Shown here in pieces: positions 6,737-16,077 of a stretch of DNA of 40,144 nt (the stretch's first letter is position 1; every line of letters starts with the position of its first letter). The notes beneath the pieces were generated by a model. It worked only from the letters and a program-made list of their open reading frames with translations, did no database searches and was not told the origin of the DNA. The DNA comes from Crocinitomicaceae bacterium (GTDB lineage Bacteria > Bacteroidota > Bacteroidia > Flavobacteriales_D > Crocinitomicaceae): contig JAGQYP010000034.1 in NCBI GenBank assembly GCA_020436025.1, positions 1-40,144 of the forward strand. The letters are read 5' to 3'. The position numbers were made by a program, and so were the translations under genes.

Positions 6737-7747
6737 ATGATCGAAACAGATATTATCATTATTGGGGCAGGACCAGTGGGATTATTCACTGTGTTTGAAG
6801 CAGGTTTATTAAAATTGAGATGTCATTTGATCGACTCACTTCCACAACCGGGGGGACAGTTGACAGAGATTTACCCTAAAAAGCCCATATATGATATTCC
6901 AGGCTACCCAACTGTAGATGCTGGGGAATTGATTGAGAATTTGGAAGCGCAAATTGCTCCTTTCAAACCCACTTATACCTTAGGAGAAACAGCCGTTTCG
7001 ATTGAAAAAGATGGTGATTTACATTATATCGTAACCACAAATAAAGGAACGCGACATAGAGCTCCCAATATCTTTATTGCAGGAGGATTAGGCGTATTCG
7101 AACCAAGAAAACCACCTATCGAAAATATCGATGAATACGAAGAAAAAGGGGTGGATTACATCATTCGTGATCCAAAGAAATTTAAGGATAAAAAGGTGGT
7201 TATTTCAGGTGGAGGAGATTCTGCTTTGGATTGGGCGATCTATTTTGTCGAGAATGAAATTACTGCTGAAGTTTCTTTAGTGCACAGAAGAAAAGAGTTC
7301 AGAGGACACTTGGATTCTGTTCAAAAAGTGATTGATTATTCAAATGAAGGGAAGATTAATCTAATCACAGAGTCGGAAGTAGTTGGACTGAATGGGGTAG
7401 AAGAGCTCAATTCTGTGGTTATCGATTCCAAAACGGATGGGAAATATGTAAAAGAAGTGGATAATTTCATCCCGCTTTTCGGACTCAAACCAAAACTAGG
7501 TCCGATTGCTGACTGGGGGTTACAAATTGAGAAAAACGCCATCAAAGTAGATACAACGGATTATTCCACTGGAATTCCTGGAATCTACGCCGTAGGAGAC
7601 ATCAATACCTACGAAGGAAAATTGAAATTGATCCTTTGTGGTTTCCACGAAACTACAATCGCAGTACAATCCGCTTTCAAAAGAATTTATCCTGAGAAAA
7701 ACTTAGTATTGAAGTATACTACAGTGAATGGGGTGAATGGGTTTTAG
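6737..7747 (+). CDS. Ferredoxin--NADP(+) reductase, thioredoxin-reductase-like type
   Basis: FAD flavoprotein transferring electrons between NADPH and ferredoxin or flavodoxin in the cytoplasm (the YumC/type 2 FNR family). The 336-residue length is typical. The FAD-binding motif IIGAGPVGLF is at 8-17, followed by PQPGGQLTEIYPKKPIYDIPGYP, characteristic of the family. The NADP-binding motif ISGGGDSALDWA is mid-protein and the second FAD motif GIYAVGDINTYEGKLKLILCGFHE is near the C-terminus. The CxxC redox pair of true thioredoxin reductases is absent, which separates it from TrxB. The ATG is preceded by repeat sequence, and no consensus promoter was found. Confidence 0.9.
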   Translation: MIETDIIIIGAGPVGLFTVFEAGLLKLRCHLIDSLPQPGGQLTEIYPKKPIYDIPGYPTVDAGELIENLEAQIAPFKPTYTLGETAVSIEKDGDLHYIVTTNKGTRHRAPNIFIAGGLGVFEPRKPPIENIDEYEEKGVDYIIRDPKKFKDKKVVISGGGDSALDWAIYFVENEITAEVSLVHRRKEFRGHLDSVQKVIDYSNEGKINLITESEVVGLNGVEELNSVVIDSKTDGKYVKEVDNFIPLFGLKPKLGPIADWGLQIEKNAIKVDTTDYSTGIPGIYAVGDINTYEGKLKLILCGFHETTIAVQSAFKRIYPEKNLVLKYTTVNGVNGF

Positions 7748-7926
7748 GAGATTTTTGAGTGTAGAATTATTCGAGTGTAGAACCGAGCGACAGCGAGCTC
7801 ATCGATCGTCAGGGAGATAATCTTTCGAATGTAGAACCGAACGATGGCGAGCTCATCGACTGATAGGGAAATAATTAAGAATTAAGAGTTAAGAATTTAG
7901 AATTAGTTTTTCTTAAAATCTAAAAT
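7748..7926. repeat. Tandem pair of a 54-nt dispersed repeat
   Basis: Two 54-nt units (7771-7824 and 7825-7878), each starting TCGA(G/A)TGTAGAACCGA, lie between the convergent reductase and cyclophilin genes. A third unit is at 17722-17775. In unit 2 and unit 3 a small stem CGATG/CATCG or CGATA/TATCG flanks GCGAGCT, a compensated change; unit 1 lacks the perfect stem. The tail 7872-7910 is AATTAAGAATTAAG-type simple sequence. Confidence 0.8.
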
Positions 7927-8691
7927 CTACTTCTCTTGAATTTCAATCCACATTTTTACGGGTTCTATAGGGTAGTGGTCTCCAAATTCTTCTACTGGTG
8001 CTGTTGCTATTTTGTCGAGAACTTCGAATCCCGAGGTGACTTCTCCAAAAACCGTGTAGCGATTGTCTAAATGTTTGGCTCCTTGTCTGGTGTGAACGAT
8101 GTAAAATTGAAATGGATCGCTGGTATAATCGGGTTCTAGTCCTTTGGAAGTGAACAAATCGGCGTCGTTGGCCATGGCGATGGCTCCTCTTTTATGGATT
8201 AGTTTTTTATTGAGTTCGGGTGGAATTCGGTAGTTCCCAATACTCCAGGTTTTCTGGTCTGTGGGTCTTCCTAACTCATCCTCTTCTCCTGCACTCGCAC
8301 TTCCTCCTTGAATCATGAAGTTCTTAATGACCCTATAAAAAACCGTGCTATCATAAAAATGAAGTTTGTTCAGCATGATGAAATTGGCTCTGTGAAGAGG
8401 GGTTTCCTCATATAATTTCACATGCATATCTCCATAATCGGTGTGAATAATTACCTGTGTTTCTGGATTTTTCTTTCCAAATTCACTCAATTTTTCTTCC
8501 ACATTTCTTTGCGTGATGAAGTCTTTATTTTCTTTTACGACAGGAGTGACTTCCTCTTTTTTTACTTCTTTTTTGGGTTTCATCTCCTCTTCACTTTTGA
8601 TTTCTTCCCCACAGGAAAAAAGTAAAAATGAAAGAGTAAAAATTACAATACTGAACTTACCAAAGTAGAATAAAAAGTAGTTTGTCTTCAT
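7927..8691 (-). CDS. Cyclophilin-type peptidyl-prolyl isomerase lipoprotein
   Basis: A prolyl cis-trans isomerase that probably assists folding of envelope proteins. Residues 1-26 are a lipoprotein signal peptide ending LLFS with lipid-attachment Cys27; a Lys/Glu-rich linker follows (about 30-60). The cyclophilin domain spans about 80-254. YRVIKNFMIQGG is the active-site segment FHRVIxxFMIQGG with Tyr in place of the His before Arg; later motifs are KRGAIAMAND, DPFQFYIVH, LDNRYTVFGEV and GFEVLDKIA. The ATG is 3 nt downstream of the globin stop, so it belongs to the same minus-strand operon. The very acidic and basic linker is typical of periplasm-facing lipoproteins. Confidence 0.9.
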   Translation of the reverse strand: MKTNYFLFYFGKFSIVIFTLSFLLFSCGEEIKSEEEMKPKKEVKKEEVTPVVKENKDFITQRNVEEKLSEFGKKNPETQVIIHTDYGDMHVKLYEETPLHRANFIMLNKLHFYDSTVFYRVIKNFMIQGGSASAGEEDELGRPTDQKTWSIGNYRIPPELNKKLIHKRGAIAMANDADLFTSKGLEPDYTSDPFQFYIVHTRQGAKHLDNRYTVFGEVTSGFEVLDKIATAPVEEFGDHYPIEPVKMWIEIQEK

Positions 8692-8694
8692 ATC

Positions 8695-9060
8695 TTAAGA
8701 ATTTACCATGTGATCCGCTAATTTAGGAAAGCAATTGTAGAGGGCAATTTTAAATGAATCCTCAATATCCAACGTATCTATTGCTTTTTTCATGCATTCC
8801 AACCAGGTTAGTTTGGCTTCGTTTGTAATTTTATGAGGTAAATGACGCATTCTCATCCTTGGTTGACCGTATTTTTCTATATATTTGGGCGGGCCACCCA
8901 AAAACTGAGTTAAAAAGCATAATTGCTTGTCTTTGATAACCTCTTTTTCTGTTTTGTTGAAAAGTGGGGCGATGTCTGATTCAAAGATCAGATCATAAAA
9001 ATTGTCTATTAACTGTTTAAGCTTTTCGTCTCCTAATTTGGAGTAGATCGTTGGCGTCAT
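8695..9060 (-). CDS. Group II truncated hemoglobin
   Basis: A small haem protein of the TrHb2 (YjbI/GlbO) family, thought to act in oxygen, NO or peroxide chemistry. At 121 residues it has the 2-on-2 globin length. Recognisable parts are the B-helix FYDLIF with Tyr B10, the E/F region KQLCFLTQFLGGPPKYIEKYGQPRMRMRHLPHKIT and the G-helix AKLTWLECM with the conserved Trp G8. The family motif FLTQYLGGPxxYxxxxGHPxLRxRH is matched except that Gln replaces His before Pro. The first 44 nt overlap the 3' end of the upstream membrane-protein gene, suggesting translational coupling. The cyclophilin gene follows after 3 nt. Confidence 0.88.
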   Translation of the reverse strand: MTPTIYSKLGDEKLKQLIDNFYDLIFESDIAPLFNKTEKEVIKDKQLCFLTQFLGGPPKYIEKYGQPRMRMRHLPHKITNEAKLTWLECMKKAIDTLDIEDSFKIALYNCFPKLADHMVNS

Positions 9061-9418
9061 AAATTGCGAACAAGATTAAATAGATTCCAAGTCCACAAAA
9101 ATAAGCAATACAATCGAGAATGTCAGGTGTTTGATCCGCACTGATCAATGGAAAGATCAATTCAAAACTCACACTCACTACTACAAAATTTGCAACGAAC
9201 AAGGTTTTCCAGGGCATTTTTCTGGAATACAATTTGAATAAGGACAAGAAGGTAATCGAGTTCAACAAAAGGATATAGAGAAAATCGTTGAGATAAAATT
9301 TAAATAGTGAATAGGGGAAAAGAGATTTTAGAAAAAAGTTGTTCAAAAAGTAGATGAAAATGGCGAGCATAATTAAGCTCCAGTTCAATGAAATTAAGGC
9401 TTTTGACGAAACTTTCAT
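9017..9418 (-). CDS. Small membrane protein of unknown function
   Basis: A 133-residue hydrophobic protein with about four membrane segments (roughly 8-30, 40-62, 72-92 and 105-122) and a basic C-terminus (LLQIRRRKA). The segment DILDCIAYFCGLGIYLI resembles the D-hydrophobic-D-xxxY-xxG pattern of VanZ-like membrane proteins, but the match is too short to assign a function. It is the first gene of a membrane protein-globin-cyclophilin operon and overlaps the globin gene by 44 nt. The divergent OmpA-like gene starts only 39 nt away. TATCTTAG about 25 nt upstream is a near match to the -7 box. Confidence 0.7.
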   Translation of the reverse strand: MKVSSKALISLNWSLIMLAIFIYFLNNFFLKSLFPYSLFKFYLNDFLYILLLNSITFLSLFKLYSRKMPWKTLFVANFVVVSVSFELIFPLISADQTPDILDCIAYFCGLGIYLILFAIYDANDLLQIRRRKA

Positions 9419-9457
9419 TTCTAAAATTCGTTTAATCTAAGATAGGGTCACTGATTT

Positions 9458-10630
9458 TTGAAAAATTTAAACAAATATATCACCTTTTTATGCTTTCTAA
9501 GCTATGGATTGCTCCTGCTTGGACAAGAAGGATATGGAGACGAATCGAATTGCGATTTGGACCATCCGTATCCTGTGGGGAAAGATGGTATTTACAATCT
9601 TAGATTCCAAGGAACTTCTGGGGTTTCGGATTATTTGCAGCAAACTATAGGAAAGAAGGAATTCAATGCTTTTTGGGTGAGTTACAGACCGAATTACAAT
9701 GGAATTATGGAGTTCGAACTCACAACCAAAGATAAATACCGAGTAGATTTTTACTTGTATCGAAAAACAAAGGATTCCACCAATTCCAATCTTGAATTTA
9801 TTTCGAAAGGTTCTACTGCTGGGAGTGGATCCACCGGAATGAATTTGATCATGGTATCCTTGGAAAACTTTCAGGAACCTATTGAAGTGAAGCCTTCAGA
9901 ACAATACCTGATTTTATTCAATTGTTTTGACATGAAAAAATCTCGATTCGATCTCAATATTGCGGTGAATACGGATTTTGGTGGTTTGATTAAGTACAAT
10001 AAGATTGTGGATCTTACTTCTTCTAAAGACAAGCCTGTACTGAATATTAAAATGAGGGATGCGGAAACAGGCGGACTTGTGGAAACCATGGTTCAGATTA
10101 TTGGATTGAAATTAGACCAAAATATTTACATGGGGACTGATTTCATGATTCACCCAAATGGGAATCAGGTGATGGAATTGGAGTGTACGGCCATGGGATA
10201 TTTCTTTCAAACGAAATTCATAGATCCTAAATCTACGGAGGGCTCTGAAGTTGTGGTCATGATGGAACGATTGAAAATCGGGAAGAAATTGCACTTAGAC
10301 AACATCAAATTTTCTCGAGGAACAGATGAATTTCTTCAAGTCTCTGAAAAAACCTTGATCAAATTAGAGAAATTCATGTTGGAGAACAAGAATGTCAGGA
10401 TTGAAGTACAAGGTCACGTAAACGGGCCAAAAATGGACAACACCAAGGACCTTATTGATCTATCTGAAAAAAGAGCTCGAGCAGTTATGGATTATTTGGT
10501 GAAAAAGGGAATCAATAAAGAAAGAATAGCTTATCGGGGTCTGGGAAATAGTGAGATGATTCATAAAAACCCTATTTTTGAAGAGCAGGCGGAGGAGAAC
10601 CGTCGGGTAGAAATAATGATCATAGAATAA
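9458..10630 (+). CDS. OmpA-family outer membrane / peptidoglycan-binding protein
   Basis: A 390-residue exported protein. The signal peptide is 1-23 (ending LLLLGQ). A central beta-rich domain of unknown fold follows (about 30-275), and a C-terminal OmpA-like peptidoglycan-binding domain starts near 280 with LHLDNIKFSRGTDEFL and continues VQGHVNG, LSEKRARAVMDYLVKKGI, RIAYRGLGNS and NRRVEIMII. The start is TTG at 9458: an in-frame stop lies two codons upstream and no ATG precedes the signal peptide. The following tsaB ATG is 1 nt after the stop, so they are co-transcribed. It probably links the outer membrane to the cell wall; the middle domain may bind another partner. Confidence 0.85.
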   Translation: MKNLNKYITFLCFLSYGLLLLGQEGYGDESNCDLDHPYPVGKDGIYNLRFQGTSGVSDYLQQTIGKKEFNAFWVSYRPNYNGIMEFELTTKDKYRVDFYLYRKTKDSTNSNLEFISKGSTAGSGSTGMNLIMVSLENFQEPIEVKPSEQYLILFNCFDMKKSRFDLNIAVNTDFGGLIKYNKIVDLTSSKDKPVLNIKMRDAETGGLVETMVQIIGLKLDQNIYMGTDFMIHPNGNQVMELECTAMGYFFQTKFIDPKSTEGSEVVVMMERLKIGKKLHLDNIKFSRGTDEFLQVSEKTLIKLEKFMLENKNVRIEVQGHVNGPKMDNTKDLIDLSEKRARAVMDYLVKKGINKERIAYRGLGNSEMIHKNPIFEEQAEENRRVEIMIIE

Positions 10631-10631
10631 G

Positions 10632-11318
10632 ATGACTTACATTCTCAATATTGAAACAGCTACGAAAGTTTGTTCTGTTTCGATTTCCAAGGACGGGCAG
10701 GATTATTTACTAAAAGAATTTGAAGGCGAGCAATTTTCTCATTCTGAAATGCTGAATGCTTTTATCGAAGAACTTATAAAAGAATCCACCATTGATTTTA
10801 AAGATTTGAATGCCGTCGCTATTTCTGCCGGCCCAGGTTCATATACCGGATTGAGAATAGGTTCTTCCAGCGCCAAAGGACTTTGTTATGCTTTGGATAT
10901 CCCTTTGATAGCTGTACATAGTATGGAATCCATGTTTGCTTTTATTCGAAGATCCTATCCAGATTATGATTTGTATGTTCCGATGATCGATGCCAGAAGA
11001 ATGGAAGTTTATTCGGCCATTTATTCTTCCCAGGGAAAAGAATTGAAGTCGGTGTCCGCAGATATTTTGGAGGTTGGAATATATGATGAGTACTTCCAGA
11101 CCAAGAGAGTTCTTATTTTTGGAAATGGGGCCGAAAAAAGTAGGGAGGTTTTTCAAGGAGATCAGTTTGATTTTGATGAGGCAACCAATATGAGTGCTTT
11201 AGGAATGAATCAGATTTCTTTTGAGAAGTACCAACAAAAAAGGTTCGAAGACTTGGCGTACTTCGAACCTAATTATTTAAAAGATTTTATTGCGGGTAAA
11301 CCTAAAAAGCTGCTTTAG
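10632..11318 (+). CDS. tsaB: tRNA threonylcarbamoyladenosine biosynthesis protein TsaB
   Basis: Cytoplasmic scaffold of the TsaBDE complex that makes t6A37 on ANN-decoding tRNAs. The protein is 228 residues, as usual. The ASKHA-fold N-terminus is seen in ILNIETATKVCSVSI, and the diagnostic motif AISAGPGSYTGLRIG is at about 63-77, followed by AKGLCYALDIPLIAVHS and MIDARRMEVYSAIY. It starts 1 nt after the OmpA-like gene, an arrangement that suggests a shared transcript. It ends 1 nt short of the convergent frr gene with no room for a separate terminator. Confidence 0.93.
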   Translation: MTYILNIETATKVCSVSISKDGQDYLLKEFEGEQFSHSEMLNAFIEELIKESTIDFKDLNAVAISAGPGSYTGLRIGSSSAKGLCYALDIPLIAVHSMESMFAFIRRSYPDYDLYVPMIDARRMEVYSAIYSSQGKELKSVSADILEVGIYDEYFQTKRVLIFGNGAEKSREVFQGDQFDFDEATNMSALGMNQISFEKYQQKRFEDLAYFEPNYLKDFIAGKPKKLL

Positions 11319-11319
11319 T

Positions 11320-11883
11320 TTAAACAGTTAAAATGTCTTTTTCCTTAACCACTACCACTTCATCCACTCTCTTTGTGTATTGATCCGTGATAGTCTGAAT
11401 TTTGGCCTCAGCATCTTTTACTTGATCTTCCGAAAGCCCATCACTTTTCAAAGATTTGATCAAATCATTGGATTCTTTTCTGTTATTTCGGATGGAAACT
11501 TTGGCGTGCTCTCCCTCTGCTTTTGCTTTCTTTACTAGTTCCAATCTTCTTTCCTCAGTTAAAGCTGGAACATTAATAATGATCATCTCACCATTGTTTT
11601 GAGGATTCAAACCGAGATTCGCATGTGTAATTCCTTTTGCGATTTCTTCCAATAATCCTTTTTCCCAAGGTTGTACAGTTAAAGTTCGAGCATCCATTGT
11701 GCTCACATTGGCTAATTGTGAAAGAGGAGTCAGTGCTCCATAGTATTCAACTACAACACTATCCAATAAAGACGGAGTAGCTTTTCCTGCTCTAATCTTT
11801 TCCAATTCAGAGATCAAGTGTTGAATTGCTTTTTCATTTGAAGCTTTTGCTTCGTCTAACGCCATTTGTACTTCTTCTGTCAT
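11320..11883 (-). CDS. frr: Ribosome recycling factor
   Basis: Releases 70S ribosomes from mRNA after termination together with EF-G. The 187 residues match the family length. Characteristic sequences are KIRAGKATPSLLDSVVVEYYG, TPLSQLANVSTMDARTLTVQPWE and GLNPQNNGEMIIINVPALTEERR, with a Lys/Glu-rich coiled coil (about 130-185) forming the long arm. It follows pyrH by 42 nt on the minus strand, the common pyrH-frr pair, and probably shares its transcript. Confidence 0.96.
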   Translation of the reverse strand: MTEEVQMALDEAKASNEKAIQHLISELEKIRAGKATPSLLDSVVVEYYGALTPLSQLANVSTMDARTLTVQPWEKGLLEEIAKGITHANLGLNPQNNGEMIIINVPALTEERRLELVKKAKAEGEHAKVSIRNNRKESNDLIKSLKSDGLSEDQVKDAEAKIQTITDQYTKRVDEVVVVKEKDILTV

Positions 11884-11925
11884 AACTAAATGATTTTTGC
11901 CAAAAATAATAAAATTTGAATTCTC

Positions 11926-12699
<774 letters not shown>

Positions 12700-12704
12700 T
12701 CAAA

Positions 12705-13538
12705 TTATTTTAACGAAACTCTTTTAAAGTCTGTAACTGTCAATTCTGAATCAGTGTCTTTCAAGAATTCTTCAACAGTTAATTTGTTATCTCTAACAAA
12801 CGGTTGAGAAAGTAAAGTGTTCTCTTTGAAGAATTTGTTCAATCTTCCTTGAGAAATTTTCTCAGCCATGTCTGCTGGTTTTCCTTCTTGGATAGCCAAT
12901 TCTTTACCAACTTCTAATTCTCTGTTGATAGTATCTTGATCAACTCCGTCTTTGTTCAATGCGATAGGAGCCATAGCAGCAACTTGCATAGCCACTTGTC
13001 TTCCACTTTCAGCAACTACTTCACCAGCTTTGTTGAATCCAACCAAAGTAGCCAATTGGTTACCTGGGTGATTGTAAGCAACAACTTGCTCAGCATTGAT
13101 CACTTCGTAAGCAGAAAGATCTAATTTCTCTCCAACCTTACCAACTTGATCTGTAATCTTTTCTTCAACAGTTAAAGTATCGTCGTATTTCAATCCTTTT
13201 AATTCTTCAACAGTAGAAGGAAGATTGTCAACAGCGATTTTTACCAAAGAATCAACGAAAGCTCTGTATTCGTCATTTTTAGCAACGAAATCAGTTTCGC
13301 AGTTCAATGCTAAAAGGATACCCGTTTTACCACCGTTAGTTGTAGTTGCAATAACTAAACCTTCAGAAGCTTCGTTGTCTCCTCTTTTTGCAGCAACTTT
13401 CTGACCTTTCTTTCTAAGAAGATCGATCGCTTGCTCCATATCTCCATCTGCTTCAACTAGAGCTTTTTTACAGTCCATCATTCCAGCTCCTGTCTTTTTT
13501 CTCAATTCATTTACCTGAGATGCAGTAATGTTTGCCAT
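12705..13538 (-). CDS. tsf: Translation elongation factor Ts
   Basis: Guanine-nucleotide exchange factor for EF-Tu. The 277-residue protein begins with the family signature ITASQVNELRKKTGAGMMDCKKAL (UBA-like N-terminal domain). The TDFVAKN segment of the core that contacts EF-Tu follows, and later HPGNQLATLVGFNK and MQVAAMAPIAL. It follows rpsB by 30 nt, the standard rpsB-tsf order, and is closed by a terminator. Confidence 0.96.
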   Translation of the reverse strand: MANITASQVNELRKKTGAGMMDCKKALVEADGDMEQAIDLLRKKGQKVAAKRGDNEASEGLVIATTTNGGKTGILLALNCETDFVAKNDEYRAFVDSLVKIAVDNLPSTVEELKGLKYDDTLTVEEKITDQVGKVGEKLDLSAYEVINAEQVVAYNHPGNQLATLVGFNKAGEVVAESGRQVAMQVAAMAPIALNKDGVDQDTINRELEVGKELAIQEGKPADMAEKISQGRLNKFFKENTLLSQPFVRDNKLTVEEFLKDTDSELTVTDFKRVSLK

Positions 13539-13568
13539 TTTTTTAAGTATTTGTCGTTTAAGAATAAA

Positions 13569-14327
13569 TTACTTTGAAACTTCTTCGCTTGTTTCTTCTT
13601 CAGTTGCAGGCTCTTCTTTCTTCATTTTCTCACGAGCCACTTTTCTTTCACCCAATCCTTCGTTGATTGCATCTGTGATTTTCTCAAGAATTTTATCGAT
13701 TGATTTAGTCGCGTCATCATTTGCAGGAATAGCGAAATCAATATTTCTTGGATCAGAATTCGTATCAACCATAGCGAAAGTTGCAATTCCTAATTTCTTA
13801 GCTTCAGCAACCGCGATGTGTTCTTTCAATACATCAACGATGAAAACTGCAGCTGGAAGTCTTGTCATTTCAGCGATTGCACCATAGTTTTTCTCCAATT
13901 TCGCTCTAGTTCTAGACAATTGAAGTCTTTCTCTTTTAGAAAGTGTGTTCATTGTACCATCAGCTTCCATTTTATCAATAGAACTCATTTTACGAACCGC
14001 TTTTCTAATTGTAGCGAAGTTAGTTAACATCCCTCCCGACCATCTTTCAACGATAAAAGGCATTTTAGTAGGAGTAACTCTGTTAATGATGATTTCTTTA
14101 GCTTGTTTTTTAGTTGCAACGAAAAGAATTTTCTTTCCTGAAGATGCAATTTGCTTTGCAGCCGCACAAGCTGTATCTAATTGTGTAATTGTTTTGTTCA
14201 AATCGATGATGTGGATACCTTTTTTCTCATCGAAAATGTATGGAGCCATGTATGGGTTCCATTTTCTTTTTAGGTGACCGAAATGTACTCCGGCATCTAA
14301 TAATTCTTGAAATGTAGCTCTTGCCAT
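13569..14327 (-). CDS. rpsB: 30S ribosomal protein S2
   Basis: Small-subunit protein bound late in assembly. The 252 residues open with [28 protein letters not shown], the S2 signature, followed by [30 protein letters not shown] and the second signature [24 protein letters not shown]. The acidic C-terminal tail (about 230-252) is normal for the phylum. About 110 nt separate it from rpsI without a convincing terminator; a weak promoter-like element CTACTTTG (14387-14380) lies there. Confidence 0.96.
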   Translation of the reverse strand: MARATFQELLDAGVHFGHLKRKWNPYMAPYIFDEKKGIHIIDLNKTITQLDTACAAAKQIASSGKKILFVATKKQAKEIIINRVTPTKMPFIVERWSGGMLTNFATIRKAVRKMSSIDKMEADGTMNTLSKRERLQLSRTRAKLEKNYGAIAEMTRLPAAVFIVDVLKEHIAVAEAKKLGIATFAMVDTNSDPRNIDFAIPANDDATKSIDKILEKITDAINEGLGERKVAREKMKKEEPATEEETSEEVSK

Positions 14328-14436
14328 TTTAATTTTTTTTAATTGTTTACCTTCCTTTTAACTTTTTTAGCCAACCGACAAAGTAGCACTGAAAAGTGGT
14401 CTTTGCAGTTTAGATCCTAAACAACGAGCCAAGGAA

Positions 14437-14823
14437 TTAACGTTTACTAAATTGAAATTTCTTTCTTGCTTTCTTTTGCCCTGGTTTCTTTCTTTCAACC
14501 ATTCTTGGGTCTCTTGTCATAAGCCCTTCAGCTTTCAATGCTGGTTTCAAGTTTTCGTCAACTTTAACCAATGCTCTTGAGATTCCCAATCTGATCGCTT
14601 CTACCTGACCGTTGATTCCTCCTCCATCAACTACTACTTTTACATCATATTTTCCTGATGTTTCAGTAAGATTGAATGGTTGGTGAATCTTAGCTTGCAG
14701 GTTGGCAACTGGAAAGTACTCTTTGTAATCTTTGTTGTTTACAGTTACGTTTCCTTTACCTTTTGAAAGATAAACTCTGGCAACAGACGTTTTTCTTCTT
14801 CCTAAAGCGTTTATTACTTCCAT
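14437..14823 (-). CDS. rpsI: 30S ribosomal protein S9
   Basis: Small-subunit head protein whose C-terminal tail reaches the P-site tRNA. The 128-residue protein shows [34 protein letters not shown] and the basic C-terminal signature [25 protein letters not shown] with the terminal Lys-Arg. It follows rplM by 3 nt, the universal rplM-rpsI pair. Confidence 0.97.
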   Translation of the reverse strand: MEVINALGRRKTSVARVYLSKGKGNVTVNNKDYKEYFPVANLQAKIHQPFNLTETSGKYDVKVVVDGGGINGQVEAIRLGISRALVKVDENLKPALKAEGLMTRDPRMVERKKPGQKKARKKFQFSKR

Positions 14824-14826
14824 AAT

Positions 14827-15285
14827 CTATTCTTTGATTGTATTTAAATCCAATGTTTCAGGCTTTTGCGCCTCCATGTTGTGCTCAGAACCAACCACAA
14901 CTCTCAAATTTCTGTAAAGTTTGTTTCCAAGTTTGTTTCCTGGTAACATTCCTTTTACCGCTTTCTCCACCACTCTTTCAGGGTGTTTATCGAACATCTC
15001 TTTTACAGAAAGGATTCTTTGTCCTCCTGGATAGCCAGTGTGTCTGATGTAATCTTTGTCTTCCAGTTTATTTCCTGAAAGCATCACTTTGTCAGCATTG
15101 ATCACGATCACATTATCTCCACAATCTGCGTGGGGAGTATATGATGGCTTATGCTTTCCTCTGATCACATATGCTACTTTACTAGCTAATCTACCTAAAG
15201 ATTGTCCTTCTGCATCTACGACTAACCACTTCTTATCAGAAGTCTCGCTGTTAGCGTATTTCGTTTTGTAACTTACTGCGTCCAC
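14827..15285 (-). CDS. rplM: 50S ribosomal protein L13
   Basis: Early-assembling large-subunit protein. I start it at GTG 15285 (MDAVSYKTKYAN..., 152 residues), which matches the usual Bacteroidota L13 N-terminus and length. The longer frame to 15312 adds nine residues (MCIVKKINI) with no family support and lies in the 5' leader. Signature regions are WLVVDAEGQSLGRLAS, GKHKPSYTPHADCGDNVIVINADK and AVKGMLPGNKLGNKLYRNLRVVVG. It is the first gene of the rplM-rpsI-rpsB-tsf run, behind a strong promoter. Confidence 0.93.
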   Translation of the reverse strand: MDAVSYKTKYANSETSDKKWLVVDAEGQSLGRLASKVAYVIRGKHKPSYTPHADCGDNVIVINADKVMLSGNKLEDKDYIRHTGYPGGQRILSVKEMFDKHPERVVEKAVKGMLPGNKLGNKLYRNLRVVVGSEHNMEAQKPETLDLNTIKE

Positions 15286-15332
15286 AATATTAATTTTTTT
15301 GACAATACACAATTATCCCAAAATTGGGGGTG

Positions 15333-15362
15333 CAAAGATATAACGCTTTTTCTTATTAACAA
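15333..15362 (-). promoter_or_regulatory. rplM operon promoter
   Basis: The minus strand carries TTG (15362-15360), 19 bases, then TATCTTTG (15340-15333), a near-ideal Bacteroidota promoter. The predicted leader of about 45 nt contains a small CCCAATTTTGGG hairpin just after the start site, which could be a stability or autoregulatory element. I cannot assign it to a known leader class. The remainder of 15363-15417 holds nothing recognisable. Confidence 0.75.
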
Positions 15363-15417
15363 AATAATTTTAAAAATTCATTCGAACTTCAAAAGCTGGT
15401 CGATTAAGGCTGCAAAT

Positions 15418-16077
15418 TTACAGATATTTTGATGCTTCTCTTCTAGCAAGCTTGTCTATTTCCGGATGTGCATCAAGAAATTGCTGAACCAGCCTTTTGT
15501 CTGTCTTGGATAACTCTCTGAGTGACCAGCCAATAGCTTTCTGAATGAAGAAATCTCGATTGGAATTTAATCTCAAAATATTTTGAAATAAAAGGTCTGT
15601 ATCCGTTACGTTTTTATACTTCAGTTGGAAGATCAAAGTACTACGCTGCAACCAAAGATGATCCGACTGAATCCAGTCATTGGAAATTGAAACTCTTTTT
15701 TCTGGAAAAGAAATCAAATAAAGTCCTAAAGTATGAGAAGCTAAAAGATCCACGGTATCCCACCAAGATTTTGAAACAATAAGTTCCTTGATCCATTGCA
15801 GATCTTTTTCCTGAGGTTTCTTGTATTTCCATTTAAGAATATCCAGAGCCAAATATTGGTATTCTCGTTCTTCCAGTTTCCATAGTTGTAAACACAGATC
15901 TATCAGTTCTTGTTGATTCCATTTTCGAAGTTCCGGACCAAATTGTCTCGCTAATTCTCTTCGATCTGGAGATTTGATGCCCAAAAATTTGAAATGATTT
16001 TTCATGTAGGCTTCCATTGCTGGGGCGATTTCTGGATTTCGAGATTCCTGGAAGCTGGATTGGATTTGCTTAATCAT
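15418..16077 (-). CDS. DNA alkylation repair protein, AlkD-like HEAT-repeat family
   Basis: Probable DNA glycosylase of the AlkC/AlkD type, which excises alkylated bases through an all-helical HEAT-like fold. I start it at ATG 16077 (MIKQIQSSF, 219 residues), which overlaps the XRE gene stop by 8 nt; a longer frame from 16101 would overlap more. Family features are AYMKNHFKFLGIKSPDRRELAR, YQYLALDILKW, KSWWDTVDLLASHTLG (the DNA-binding WWDxVD segment), LWLQRSTLIFQL and FFIQKAIGWSLRELSK. It is third in a membrane protein-XRE-AlkD operon. Oddity: residues 7-17 are encoded by DNA that is 31/33 identical to an intergenic repeat at 2128-2160. Confidence 0.88.
   Translation of the reverse strand: MIKQIQSSFQESRNPEIAPAMEAYMKNHFKFLGIKSPDRRELARQFGPELRKWNQQELIDLCLQLWKLEEREYQYLALDILKWKYKKPQEKDLQWIKELIVSKSWWDTVDLLASHTLGLYLISFPEKRVSISNDWIQSDHLWLQRSTLIFQLKYKNVTDTDLLFQNILRLNSNRDFFIQKAIGWSLRELSKTDKRLVQQFLDAHPEIDKLARREASKYL
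16027..16059. repeat. 33-bp dispersed repeat, copy inside alkD-like gene
   Basis: 31 of 33 bases match 2128-2160 on the same strand. Here the minus strand of the repeat is read as residues 7-17 (SSFQESRNPEI) of the AlkD-like protein. In homologues as I recall them this region has a similar NPE-A pattern, so the repeat either fits the reading frame well or derives from such a gene. Confidence 0.7.

Noticed and set aside
14328..14436. Autoregulatory leader for rpsB
   Set aside because: Only a 4-bp CACT/AGTG hairpin and a weak -7-like box were found, which is not enough to claim a leader element.
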